Positions 42,625-56,617 of a stretch of DNA of 64,000 bases are shown here, one piece after another; position 1 is the first letter of the stretch; each line of letters opens with the position of its first letter. Origin of the DNA: Piromyces finnis (lineage: Eukaryota > Neocallimastigomycota > Neocallimastigomycetes > Neocallimastigales > Neocallimastigaceae); contig MCFH01000064.1 in assembly GCA_002104945.1 (NCBI GenBank), positions 124,001-188,000 on the forward strand, given 5' to 3'. The position numbers and the translations under genes were made by a program. The notes under the pieces are model-generated. The model was not told where the DNA came from, did not search any database, and saw only the letters and a list, made by a program, of their open reading frames with translations.

Positions 42625-45009
42625 TTATTTTCTCTTTAACATTTCAAATCCTAATCAAATATCAAATATAATATAATAATATTATTAATATATTGATAAA
42701 TTACTTTTATAAATTATAATAAATTTTATAATTACTTTTTTCTAATTCTTCATAACTGACTGTATTTACTGTAGAATTATGTTCAATACTGTCATCAGTA
42801 TTGTCACCAATTCTATTGTTTGGAATATCCGGGAAATTTAATATTTGCTATTTAAAAGTATAAATAAATAAATAAATAATGTTATCAAAATAATTATATT
42901 AATTCTAAAATAAATTAAATTAAAAAAAAATTACATCGTCATTATTGTTATTATTATTATTATTCATATTTTCGTTAATATTTGGAAGTGAAGTATAAGA
43001 AGGTGGTGGTGAATCTAACTTTGAGAGTAGGTTAAAATTAGGATCTTGGTTTTGAGTTTGCTTTTGAGTTCTTCTTTGAAATTCTGCCATAGAACTTACT
43101 CCAAAATAACTTTCCTCTGAATTAAATGCCTTGTTGTTGTTGTTGTTGTTGTCATTGTTCATGATATTATTTTTATTGTAATTCATATTGTGATTGTTTA
43201 TATTGTTTTTGGTATTATTATTACCATCCAAATTATCGATTTGTTCATTCAGATATTGATCTGACATTAACTCCTGCTTATATTGCTCGATTTCATCAAG
43301 TAATGAATCCTTTCTTGATAACTTTTTAAATTCGCTTTTATTTATATTCATATTATTATTCATATTATTATAATTGCTATTATCATAATTTTGATTGTTT
43401 CCATTATTGTAATCATTATTACTGTTGTAATTGTTATTTCTCATATTATTATAATCATTATTATAATTATTATTCATATTGTTGTCGTTATAGTTATTAT
43501 TATAATTATTATTCATATTATTTTGGTTATAATTATTACCATTGTTATTGTAATCATTATTTCCATTTATATTATCATAATAGCTATTACCATTGTTATT
43601 ATAATTATTGTTTCCATTCATATTATCATTATAATTATTGTTGTTATTATAATTATTATTTCCATTCATATTACCATTATAATTATTGTTATTATAATTA
43701 TTATTTCCATTCATGTTATCATAATAACTATTGTTATTATTATTGTTATTATTATTGTTGTTATTGTTGTTGTTGTTATTATAATTATTCATATTATTCA
43801 TGTTAAAGTTTGTCATATTATTTATATTATCATATTCATTCATACTATTGTTATAATTATAGTTGGTATCATAATTATCAATGTAACGATTATTTCCATA
43901 AGCATTGTTATTATAATTGTTTCCATTATTACAATAATTATTATTGTTATTGTTATTATAATTATAATTATTATTCATATTTGGATCACTATAATTTGGT
44001 AAGCAATTAAAGTCGCTTTCCATTGTAGCCTCATCTGCATCTAATCCGTTAGTATTTTTCTTTGGATGGACAGCTACAAAACTATTAAGTTCACCATCAA
44101 GCTCACTACCACCAATAATCTTATTTTATTTAATTAAAATATATAATATATTAATATTAATAATTAGAGTCGAACATATGAAAATAAATTAAAATATATT
44201 TACTTCATCTCTATTTTTTTCTTCTTCCTCAGGAGGGCATTCCCATTTAACGTTATAAATATTAGCAATCTCTGTTAAATATTTATTAACCAAAGTTTTA
44301 CTTGGAGTTTCATTTTTAAAGAAATTGTAAATTTTTGGATGAATTTCATTTCCATAATTATCATACTGAACATTATTAATTTCAATTCCAAATTTGTACA
44401 CTAATGCTTTATGAATCTTTAAAAAAAAAAACAATAAATAAATAAATATTATTAATTTTTTATTTTTATATAATATAAATTTTTATATTTACATCAACAA
44501 GCTCTTTAATATCATATCTTGGAGCAGCATAAGCAATTGACTTGACAGCTTCAGAAATTGAATTATCTAAATCACTTTAGAATTAAAGTACATGGCAAAT
44601 AAATTAAAAAATATATAAAATAAAAATATAAATTATTAATTATAAATCTATACTTTGATTGTATTAAAAGCCCATATCTTGATATTAATAATTCGCAAAG
44701 TAATTCGAGAACCTCTAAAACTTCAATATTATAATCTTCCTTAATAATCTGCTCGACCTAATATTTCATTAAGAATTGAAAATATGATATTAATAAATTA
44801 TATATAAATCATAATTATTTATAGATAAATACTCTTATTCTTGCACTGGTTTCTTTTCCATTTTCTAAAAGAATTGAAATTTCCTTTTTTGCTGTGTTAT
44901 TAATTGAATTCTTTTTTGATTGTAAAAGTTTTAATCTTGCAATAGCTAATCTTAATGAGACTTTGGTTTTGTTAGGGTCAAATTTAGATTTTACTAACTT
45001 CTTCTTCAT
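42625..45009 (-). CDS. IST1: IST1, ESCRT-III-associated regulator
   Basis: The N-terminal IST1 domain is clear: VSLRLAIARLKLLQSKKN, then the join giving ARIRVEQIIKEDYNIEVLEV, SRYGLLIQSK, AVKSIAYAAPR, and the final helix YLTEIANIYNVKWECPP. This fold resembles ESCRT-III subunits and regulates Vps4 in multivesicular-body sorting and membrane scission. A long Asn/Tyr-rich linker (44023 to about 43370) is followed by a PPPSY late-domain-like motif. The last intron (42735-42651) joins EELEK to a 26-nt terminal exon, producing SYEELEKRFEMLKRK: a textbook MIT-interacting motif (LxxRFxxLKxx) that binds Vps4. I chose the Met at 45009 because it sits just before the IST1 domain; an in-frame Met at 45051 would add 14 residues. 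The poly-Asn linker is far longer than in yeast or human IST1. Confidence 0.9.
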
Positions 45010-45051
45010 TTTTGTAATTCTATTATTTATTATTGTTGTTGATATCACCAT

Positions 45052-47656
45052 TATTATTATATTTATAAATATTTAAACATTTATTTAATATTTCTATTTA
45101 AATTAATTAAATTAATATTGTATATATATATGTTATTTAATCTATTACCTTTAGCCTTGTTTAGGAATGACAAAAAAAAAATATGGTTATATATATAAAT
45201 AGTTTATATATTTATTATTTATTATTATAATGATAGCTTTTAATTATGAATATATTAAAAATAAACTTTTTAGATTTTCACTTATTATTATTTAAATATT
45301 TACTTTATTATTATTATTATTATTATTATTTAAATATATGTTTAAATTTACTTTTTGTATTTGTTTTTTGTTTCTTTTTATGTTTTTAATATTTTTAAAT
45401 TTTAATTATAAATGTCTTTTTTATATTCTAAACTACAATTTTTTCATTAATTTTTCAATTCTAAATAAATATATAAATATATATAAATATATCAAAACAT
45501 ATAAATTCCAATATAGTAAAATATATTACTTATTTATCAATTGTTTTAAGTTTTTAATTCTTAAATAATAACTATAAAATTACATAAAATAGCAATTACA
45601 AAAAAAAAATTGTAAATGAAAATTATTTCACATTGTTATTTTTTATATTTTATATTTATAATATATATAAATATTTTATATTCCAATTTCTTATGCAAAG
45701 ATATATAAAAGACTAAAGATTACAGTTAATATTTTTATCAATTTAATAGACTTAATTATATAATATTATAATTATATATATAAATTTTCTTTATATTATT
45801 ATATAAATTGAATTTTATAATTTTTATATAATTTAGTGAAGAGTTTTTATAAAAAGAAGTTTTTTTATAAAATGAATAGACTTCTTTTTATTTTTTAAAT
45901 TATGTAAATATATATATATATTTAATTGTTAAGTACATTTCTTATATTTATTATAATAATCTTAAAAGTAGTTTTTAAAAGAAAATTTGAATGGCTCCTA
46001 CTACTAGTTGGTCTTGAATTTAATAGTTTTACTGTTCATAATTATTCATTACATTATAAATTTAATTTAAATAAAAAGTTAAAGATTAGAATTAGAATAA
46101 TATGTATTATACACAAATTCTAATCTTTAATCTCATCAATTAAATTTTAAATTAAATCTTAATATTCATTATTAAAGAAATATTTAATATATTTAATTAA
46201 AACTTTAATTATATTTAATTAAAGTAATTTTATTACAAATAAATATATTATTCATGTAATACATATATATAATTTTATTAAAATATATGTATGAAATTTA
46301 TTACCTATATTTTCAAATAAAACATAATACTGATAGTATTATTAAGATTAAATAATTAAAAATTAATACTTTATATTTTTTATATGATAAAGATTATTTG
46401 AATTATATATAAAATTGCATTTTTCTTTTCGTATTGTAAAATCAAATTCTATAATTTAAATCAATAAAAATATTTTAAGATTTAGAAGAAAAAATTGTAT
46501 TTATTCATTTATAATTAATGTAAAATATCAATAAACAAATATATATTATTTTACTATAAATCATATTATTAATTAATATAACTCCGATTTTAATTATATA
46601 TATATATATATATACTTATTCATCTCCTTTTTTATATAAATATTTTTTAAATTTTATTTAATAAAAATTATATCTAAAAGATTTAAAAAAAAAATACTTT
46701 ATTTAATTCATCTCTTATATTTTTATATACAAAATTCGAATAGAATACTATTTAAAAAAAAAGAAGCTATTGAATTTATTGGAGCTATTAAACTTTGAAA
46801 GAAAAGCGTTAAGGAAATCAACTGAAGCATTAAATTTTAAGAATTTAACTGGTATCTATATCATTAAAAATTTAAAGTAAATATTAATAATAATTAAAGT
46901 TTGATATATAATTAAATTTTCAAAAAGAAGTATTAAACCAGAAATTTAATATATATAGCAAAATATATCACTGATATTTAATAGTTATGATTAATATTTT
47001 AAATATAATATTAATTACTTAATAATATGATTTAATATATTCTAGTACAAAAATCATTATTCTTTTATTATTAAAGCTTTTTAGTTTTGTTATATTCTAT
47101 TAATAAGTTCTTTCTATTTTACAAATATCTATTAAAAATATAATTTATAATTTACTTTAATTAGTTGTAATTAATAAAATTTAAATTATTATAAAGTATT
47201 AGTATAAATAAAGTATAAATAAGAGAAATCACGTATATATAAAATATTAATCAAAATAATTAAAATATTAAATAATACTTTTATTAATTTACAATAATTA
47301 GTAAATTGATATTAGCATTTTAAATTTGTTACTGAATAAAACTAAAACATTAGTATAAAAAAGGATAATAAGAATTAAACTAAATATATATAATATAAAT
47401 TATTTAGTTAAATTATTATTATTTTTTTTTTCAGTTACTTTTTCCTTTTTTTTTTTTATTATTATTTTATTTTTTAAAAAAAAAAAAACATTTAAAAAAA
47501 TAATACAAATAATAAAAATAATAAATTAGAACTAATAAGAAATAACAAAATAGTTATAATAAAAATAAAAAATAAAACAAAAAATTAAAAAATAAATAAT
47601 AAAAATTAATAATTTTAATAATATAATAAAATAATCTAATAAAATTAATTTATAAA
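45052..47656. other. Intergenic region between divergent genes
   Basis: About 2.6 kb of A/T-rich sequence between the starts of IST1 (-) and the phosphofructokinase gene (+). Open frames at 45338-45568 and 45926-46123 are Phe/Ile/Lys-rich and look like chance. A frame at about 46766-46876 (contains NFERKALRKSTEALNFKNLTG) has more normal composition and could be a coding relic, but nothing extends it. Confidence 0.5.
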
Positions 47657-50600
47657 ATGACTTTATTTAGAAAAATTAAGCTTTCACCAAAAAGTGGAAG
47701 AAGAAAGAGTCGTCATATTAGTAAAAGTAAAAGTAATGATCAGTCTTTTACAAGTTTAAACGAGTCTGTACCATCTGTTGTTGAGAGCATTGAAAATAAT
47801 TCATCTTCAAACTTTTCAGAGAAAGAAGGTAGTTCTCTCCATCAAAAAATAAATCAAAATTTATCTTTGAGTATTGCAATTAATGATATTGAAATTCCCA
47901 AAGATATAATTACATATAATTGCTTTGAAGATATTAATACAACTAATATTGATAATAATAAAAATACTAATACTGATAATAAAATTAATTTAATTTCAAA
48001 TCCAGAAACAACGACTGACATTTTATCTGAATCAAAAGTAATTGAAAAATCAGAATCAGAAGAATTAATTAAAAAATCAATTAAGAAAGAAACACCTATT
48101 AAAGAATCAATAAAAGAAGAGGCTGATAAAGTAATAACAGAAGAAATAGTGATAAAAAATCCAATACAAAAAAATACTGATAGTTCAGAATTAGAAGAAA
48201 AAAATAAGGAAAATTCAACTACAGAAAAAAACTTTATTAAAGATATAAAATCGAAAGAGGATAATATTGAAAATCAAATTAAAGAAAAATTAGTTGAAAA
48301 TTCTGAATTAAAAGAGGAAAATATTGAAACACAAAAAATAGAAAAAGTTACTAAAAATATAGAATTAAAAAAAGTTAACATTGAAACATCAATTTCAGAG
48401 AATATTTCTGAAGTTAAAAAATCAAAGGAAAATATTGTTAAAAACCTTGACACCATTGAAAATACAGAAAAACAAAATACAGATTCTTATTTAAAGATTA
48501 ATAATAGTTTAGTAGCTAAACAAAACGAGATAGAAGTAGAACGAAAAACTAGTAATATTGAAAAAGATAACTCATTTGAAATAAAAAGTAAATTAAGTTC
48601 AGAAAATTTAAATAAACTTATTAAGGAAAATAAATCAGAGTTACTTGATAATAATAGTAATATTGAAACTCTCGAAGAAAATATAATTCAATCTAAAAAT
48701 ATTTTAATTCCAAATACTGAAAAAGAAAAGGAAGATTATTTAAATAGTTCTATTGAAAATATTAAAATAAATATTGAAACAGAAACATCAGAAAAAACTA
48801 AGCAACAAAACAGTCTATCTAATAATAAAAATTCATTATTAAAGTCAAATATTAAAGAAGAAAATAACAATCCTATTAAATTAATAAATTCGACTGAAAA
48901 ATATTTATTAAAACCAAAAATGCAAAACTCAGAAGAAAAACCTGATAATTCTGATATTATTTCTTTAAAATCTTTAAAATCATTAGGTACAAGTTAAAAA
49001 TTATTATTAATAATAAAAATATTGTAATGATTTATTTATTAATACTTATTTTTTTTATATAACTTATTGTTATAAATTAAATAGATACAAAGGTTTGTTT
49101 AATTATATATAAAACATATAAATAAATCAATTAATGATGTAATGAAAATTTAATATAAAAAAATATAGGATATCCCAATAGTAAACAATAATATTGAAAA
49201 TGTCACTCATTATACATTGGTAACCAATAACAAACAATTATATAAATCAACAATTAAATTTTATATTACTTTAGGTTTTCATATTGACAATTTGAAAAGT
49301 AAGTACAATTTAAAACGTGAATTTGAAGCTACTACATGGGAAGATCAACATTATACTAAGACATTGGTTGAATATAATGAAGAAGAACATACATTATTTG
49401 ATGAAGAAACATGGCTTTTTTTAGCAAATGAAAACGGAAGAATAGCTTTACGTATTGTAGAAAATTTGCAAAAAGATTTTGCTGTTGCCGATTTTTCTCA
49501 AGCATCTGATGAAAAGCTACATCAACTTTTAGTAGAATGTGCTTCTGTAGAGAATGCATACATGACGTTTAACGCAGAATTAGATGTAAATTTAATATTA
49601 AGACTTTATGATATTAACAATATATATTAATCCATAATAATATATAAACTTTAGGAAATTGAGAAAAAATTTAAAGAAATGGAACGTCCATATAAGTTAA
49701 TTAAATCACCAATTTTAGGAACTGATGAAGTATATAAGCAAATTTATACTTATGATCCATTATTAAATTTATTAGAATTTCATGATAAGACTGCATATGA
49801 TAAATTAATGAATGTAACAGAATTTTCTGAACAATCAAAAAAGAAAAATTTGACAAATCAAAAACCAGAAAAAAAAATGGCTATTATGACTAGTGGAAAG
49901 GAAACATCTGGTATGAATGCAGCTATTCGTGCACTTGTTAGATGTGGTTTAACAGAAAGAATAACACCATACATTATTTTTAATGGTTTTAAAGGTAATA
50001 TATATATTTAATTATTAATTAAAAAAATAAATTTACGGAGTATATTAATATTATAATTAAAGGCCTTGTAAAGGGTGATAATTCTATTAAAAAAGCTGGA
50101 TGGGAAGACGTTCGTGGTCTTTTACCATTGGTAAGAATAGAAATTAATAAAACTAAAAAAAAAAAAAAAAAAAAAATAAATTATTTATAATTATTTAAAT
50201 AATACTTAGGGAGGTACTGTTTTGGATAGTTCTGATTGTAGTTATATTGCAACTCATGAAAGTAGATTAAAAGCAGCAAAAAATCTATATAAACTAGGAA
50301 TCAAATATTTAGTTATTATTGGTGATAATGAAAGTTTTTCATATGCTGAGATTCTTCAAAATGAATGGAATGATTTAATTAATGAATTAATTAACAGTAA
50401 TTCTATTGAAATCCCTGAAAACAATAGTAATAGTAAATACACATTATCTATACTTGCTTTACCTGCAACTATTGATAATGATATTGCCATGACAGGTATA
50501 TTTATTAATAGCTTTAAGAATATAAGTATATATATATTCAAAAATACTATTATTTAATATGAAAATTTAAATATTTTATTATAATTTAAATAGATCTAAC

Positions 50601-52979
50601 TCTTGGTACTTGTACTTCATTAGAAAGAATTTGTGAAGCTCTTGATTCTTTAGAATCAACAGCTCAATCACACCAAAGATGCTTTATTATTAAGGTTGTT
50701 GGTAAGCGTTGTGGTTGGCTTGCATTAATGGCGGCCATTGCTGTAGGTGCCGATTGCACATTTATTCCAGAACGTCCACCACCATTCCAACAAGATGTAA
50801 ATATCACTTGGGAAGAAGAAATGTGCAATATTATTAAAACTGTATGTATAGTTTATTAAATATATCTATTTTTTTTATGTATAATAAAATTCTCAATAAT
50901 TCACTAATTCATATATTATCATTAAAAGAAACGTGAAAAGGGTAATAGAAAAAGCATTATCGTTGTTAGTGAAGGTGCGACAGATAAAAACTTAAATCCA
51001 ATTACAGCAACTTACATTAAAGAAATCGTGGAAAAGAATTTAAATATTGATACAAGAATTACAACTTTGGGTCATATTCAAAGAGAAGGTATCCCATGTG
51101 CCTATGATAGATTCCTTGTAAGTAAAGACTTTACCAATGATATAAAAATATAATTTAAAGTTTATATATTTATTTTAATTCTTTTTTAAATACTAACAAA
51201 TATTTACATGAAGGCTACTGTTCAAGCTTCAGAAATTGTTACAGAAATATTAAATTCAAAAGAAGATGAACAATTATCAACTTTAATTGGTGTTTGTAAT
51301 AATACTATCACTAAAACCCCATTAAAACAATCTGTTCAATTGGTAATTTTACAACGATAATTATTATATTTTAAATGAAATGTGTAAAATTTTCAGTTTT
51401 TAAATAAATTAATAAATATTTTTAAAAATTAGACAACTTCTATTAGTGAAGCTCTTTCAAACAAAATGTTTGACACAGTTATGAACCTTAGAGATCCTGA
51501 TTTTAAAGCTTCATATAATGCTTATATTGAAAGTACTTTATTCTCAAGCAATTCAAAGAAATTGGAAGAAGAAAATGTAAGTAATTATAAAATTTGATGA
51601 AATGCTTAAATATATTCATATTTAAAATATTAATTTTATTATTATTAATTAAAAAAGTGTTTAAGAATTGGTATTATTCATGTTGGTTCACCTGCAGGAG
51701 GTATGAATGCTGCTACGAGAGCTGCTGTTCGTCTTTGTCTTAATAGAGGTCATACTCCAGTTGGTATATTTAATAGTTTTTCAGGTTTAGTTAATGGAGA
51801 AGTTAGACCATTAACTTGGCAAGAAGTTGGTGGATGGACTACTATTGGTGGCTCAAAGTTAGGTATTAATCGTAGTCAACCAACACCAGTTCTTAAATCT
51901 AAAAAGTTATACAAAAAGTATAACGTCGATCCAAACGAGTTAATTGATATTGGTTTAATTGCATATCATTTACAAGAACAAAACATTCAAGGTTTGTTAA
52001 TCATTGGTGGTTATGAAGCTTATTGTAGTTTATATACTTTATATGAAGCAAAGTCAATTTATCCATCTTTGTGTATTCCAATGGTTCAAATTGCAGCTAC
52101 TGTATCAAATAATATTCCTGGTACTGATCATTCTATTGGATCTGATACAGCATTAAATACAATTGTTCAAGCTTGTGATCATATTAAGCTTTCTGCTAGT
52201 GCATCTCAAAGACGTGTATTTATTGTTGAAGTTCAAGGTGGTAATTGTGGGTACGTATCCTCAATAACATTAATAATAGTTGATATAATTGATATAAAAA
52301 TAATAAAATATTCTAATATATTTATAGTTATCTTTCAACTATGGGTGGTCTTGCTTGTGGTGTAACATGTACTTATGGACCTGAAAATGGTATTTCATTA
52401 AATAAATTAAAGAATGATAAAAGACATTTAACAAGAAGATATAAAGAAGCCGAATTAAAGGGTATTAAGAATGAAGGAAGAATTATCATTAGAAATGAAT
52501 TTACTAATTCTAGTACTTATTCTACTAAGGTTATTGCTTCTATCTTAAATGAAGAAGGTCATGGTTTATTTGATTGTAGAACTGCTGTTTTAGGACATCT
52601 TCAACAAGGGGGTTTGCCATCACCATTAGATAGAATTAGAGCAGTAAGACAAGCTGTAGAATGTATTAATTGGCTTGAAATGAAAACAAAAGAAAATAAA
52701 AAGATATCTACTTATAAAAAATACCATAAAGTTAATGCTAAAAAGGATGAATTTAGAAATGTTGATAAAGAAGCTTATGTTATTGGTATTCGTGGTGACA
52801 AATTAGTATTTACACCAGTTAATGAATTAATTAAGGAAACTGACATAGATTTAAGAAAGGGTAGTCGTAATTGGTGGATGAAATATTATCCATTAATAAA
52901 AATTTTATCAAAATATTATTACTTTGACGTAAATGATGAAACCGACATAGATTATTTGACGAATGAAAAGAATATATAA
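47657..52979 (+). CDS. Fungal-type 6-phosphofructokinase, ATP-site motifs altered, long N-terminal extension
   Basis: The core (from 49169) has the fungal N-terminal glyoxalase-like domain (YKSTIKFYITLGF ... WLFLANENGRIALRIVENL) and two tandem PFK halves, as in yeast Pfk1/Pfk2. In the N-half the fructose-6-phosphate residues persist (TIDND, LGHIQRE, SEGATD, FIPERPPP), but GGDGS is GDNES, so the Mg-binding Asp is Asn, and TSGGDSPGMN is TSGKETSGMN; MGR is VGK. The C-half, normally allosteric, has GGYEA and VSNNIPGTD. So neither half carries an intact catalytic GGDGS, which suggests a regulatory subunit or pseudo-enzyme. The exon at 49169 has no usable start Met; an 8-nt micro-exon (49085-49092) joins it in phase to 47657-48986, adding 446 Lys/Glu/Ser/Asn-rich residues. 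That fusion is inferred. Roughly a dozen exons; stop at 52977. Confidence 0.8.
49085..49092 (+). other. Predicted 8-nt micro-exon of the phosphofructokinase gene
   Basis: ATACAAAG is flanked by AAATAG before and GTTTGT after. Using it converts the phase-1 end of the 47657-48986 exon into the phase-0 start needed at 49169, reading SLKSLDTKDIPIV. Without it no donor near 48986 gives an open frame into the enzyme. Confidence 0.5.
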
Positions 52980-54406
52980 ATTAATGAGTATTTTCTAAAA
53001 ATTAATACTTTAAAATTTTATTCTTTTTTTATACTTTAATATAACAATGAAAATTTCAATTTAAACTGATAATAAAATAATAAGAATTAAATCGAAACAA
53101 AAAAACAGAAGAAAAAAAACTTTTTTTTTTTTAGTAATACTGAAATATAACTAATCTTTTTATGGATTTATCTATTAAGAATTTATACAATTTTTTATAT
53201 TATTTATTCATATAAATTATCTGTAATTACAATAATTTAATAGTAAATATATATAATTAAGATAATAAACAAAATGTATAATAAATAAATAAATAAATTA
53301 TTATTTTTATGAAATTATATTATTCTTTTCAAACACTAAAAATTAACAAAAGTTCTTTCAAATAATTATTTTTCCATTCCATTTAAATTTTATATTGATG
53401 TCTTATATTCAAAATATATTTTATTACTTTCTCATTAAAGATTTTTTAGCTTTTGAATTTACTTTTCTTTTTTTAGTATTTAAATAATTATATATAATCC
53501 ATTTCTACAATATTTTCATCATGTATTTCTAAAACAAAATATATAGATAATTCAATAATGCAATTCTTATTTTATTATAAATTATAATAACAAAAAAATA
53601 TAAAATAAATGAAGAAATGTTATAAATTTGTTCAAAATTATCATATACTATCTTTGTAATATTTAAGTTATTTAGCTTTACTCTATTCCATATTTAATAT
53701 TATGTAATATTGTATTAAGTTTTAATAAAATTTAGTATTTTTATTATATAATGCTTTTTTATTTCACTGATAATTCCACATATTTTATTTTTTCAACATT
53801 TTATGTGGTTTTCTCCAATAAGTATATATTTATATATATATATACTTATTATTTTCATTTCCCCTTAACAAATTATTTCTACAAATAAAATTAAAAGTTA
53901 AAACAATAATTGAAAATATTTTCACTTCATTTTAAGATTTAATAATTTTAATTATTAATAAATAAAAAAAAATAAAAATATATATTATATTATATATTAA
54001 TATATATTAATTTTTTACGAAATTGTTATAAAAAAATAAAAATAAATTAAATTTAAAAATAAAAAAAATTATAATAATAAAACTACTTCTAAGCCAATTA
54101 AATACATGGTTAAAAAAATAAAATTTATATAAATCAATTTAAATACTTTAAATAGATTGGATAATAATATATAATCAATAATATTGTTATTATATAATAT
54201 AAATGAAATAGAAAAAAAATATATATAAATTTAAAAAAAAAAAAAAAAAATTTTTTTTCTTCACACAATTTTTTATATTAATAAAGGTAATTATTAAAAT
54301 TAATAATAGAAAGTAAATGAAGTGATTAAAAATATTTTAGATTATAATTGCTTAATTAAATTTAATAAATCTATTGAATAATTGTTTTAAATAGTAAATA
54401 GTAAAA
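52980..54406. other. Intergenic region upstream of Ran
   Basis: About 1.4 kb of A/T-rich sequence between the phosphofructokinase stop and the Ran start. It contains a poly-A to poly-T switch at about 54236-54260, some 150 bp before the Ran ATG. I see no gene. Confidence 0.6.
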
Positions 54407-55654
<1,248 letters not shown>

Positions 55655-56617
55655 ACTATTCAACACTATTTAAAATCTATATTTATTTATAGTATTCATT
55701 ATTTTAGATGCATTAATTAAAAGTAAAAACTTAAAACGAAAAAAAAAATAAGATAAAAAAAATAACAAATTAAATATTTATTAATAAAAAAGAACAAAAT
55801 AATTAATAAACATAAAAATATTAAATTACTATTTTTGAACAATTCTATTTAAATGTATTTTATGAAAGATCTAATAATTTCAAAATTAGTTATTTAAATT
55901 AATAAAAATATTGACATTAAAAGAGTTAATAATTTTTGAAAAAATATAAATATAAATAGTTTATTTTATTTTTTTATTATTATTCATTGTTAGAAAAATA
56001 TTTTATAAAATATTATTAAAGCAAGTCTATTAATATATGATAATAGAATGAAAATGATAATAATTTAGTTTAGTATAAAAATACAGGGGGATTAATGTGA
56101 GAAAAATATATATATTCTTTATTGAGAAGTTTTAACAATTAGATTCTAGATTGACAAATTAAAACAAGAACTTATGAGTATTATGAGTAATATCTATTTT
56201 TGATGGTTAAATAAGAACTTCTAATCATAATAATGGACAATGTTCGAAAGGTTAATAATAACACCCAAAAAATTATTATTTTTTTTATTTATTTTTTTAT
56301 TACTTGCAAATGTTATTTTCAACACTATTAAATTAGATTTAATATAAAATAAATATATATTTTAAAGTAAAATAAAAACTAAGTATTAAATACAAAAGTA
56401 ACATTATTGCTTTTGTTATTTTACATTTATGGTTAATTATTTAAATATTATTATTCTAAACTATTATTATTAATGAAAGATATAAAAAAAAAAAAAAAAA
56501 AAAAAAAAATTTTTTTCTTAGACAATATTATTTTTTATTATTTTTAGTTTCTTGAAGTTTGATTGTAATCTAAAGAATTTTTAGTATTAGAGTGTATTTT
56601 TTTTTTTTTTTTTATTT
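55655..56617. other. Convergent 3' intergenic region
   Basis: Lies between the ends of Ran (+) and the ABC exporter (-). It contains a long poly-A/poly-T junction at about 56489-56517. No gene seen. The stretch at 56080-56260 is slightly less AT-rich but has no recognisable RNA fold. Confidence 0.55.

Noticed and set aside
43391-44010. Ile/Val-rich and Tyr/His-rich frames on the + strand
   Set aside because: Antisense shadows of the Asn/Tyr-rich linker of IST1.
45338-46123. Two short + strand frames, Phe/Ile/Lys-rich
   Set aside because: Composition is that of random AT-rich DNA; no recognisable motif.
46766-46876. Short + strand frame with NFERKALRKSTEALNFKNLTG
   Set aside because: More protein-like than its surroundings, but no start, splice partner or recognised family; left as a possible relic only.
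56080-56260. Possible RNA gene in a slightly less AT-rich stretch
   Set aside because: No tRNA-like loop sequences or clear stem could be found by eye.
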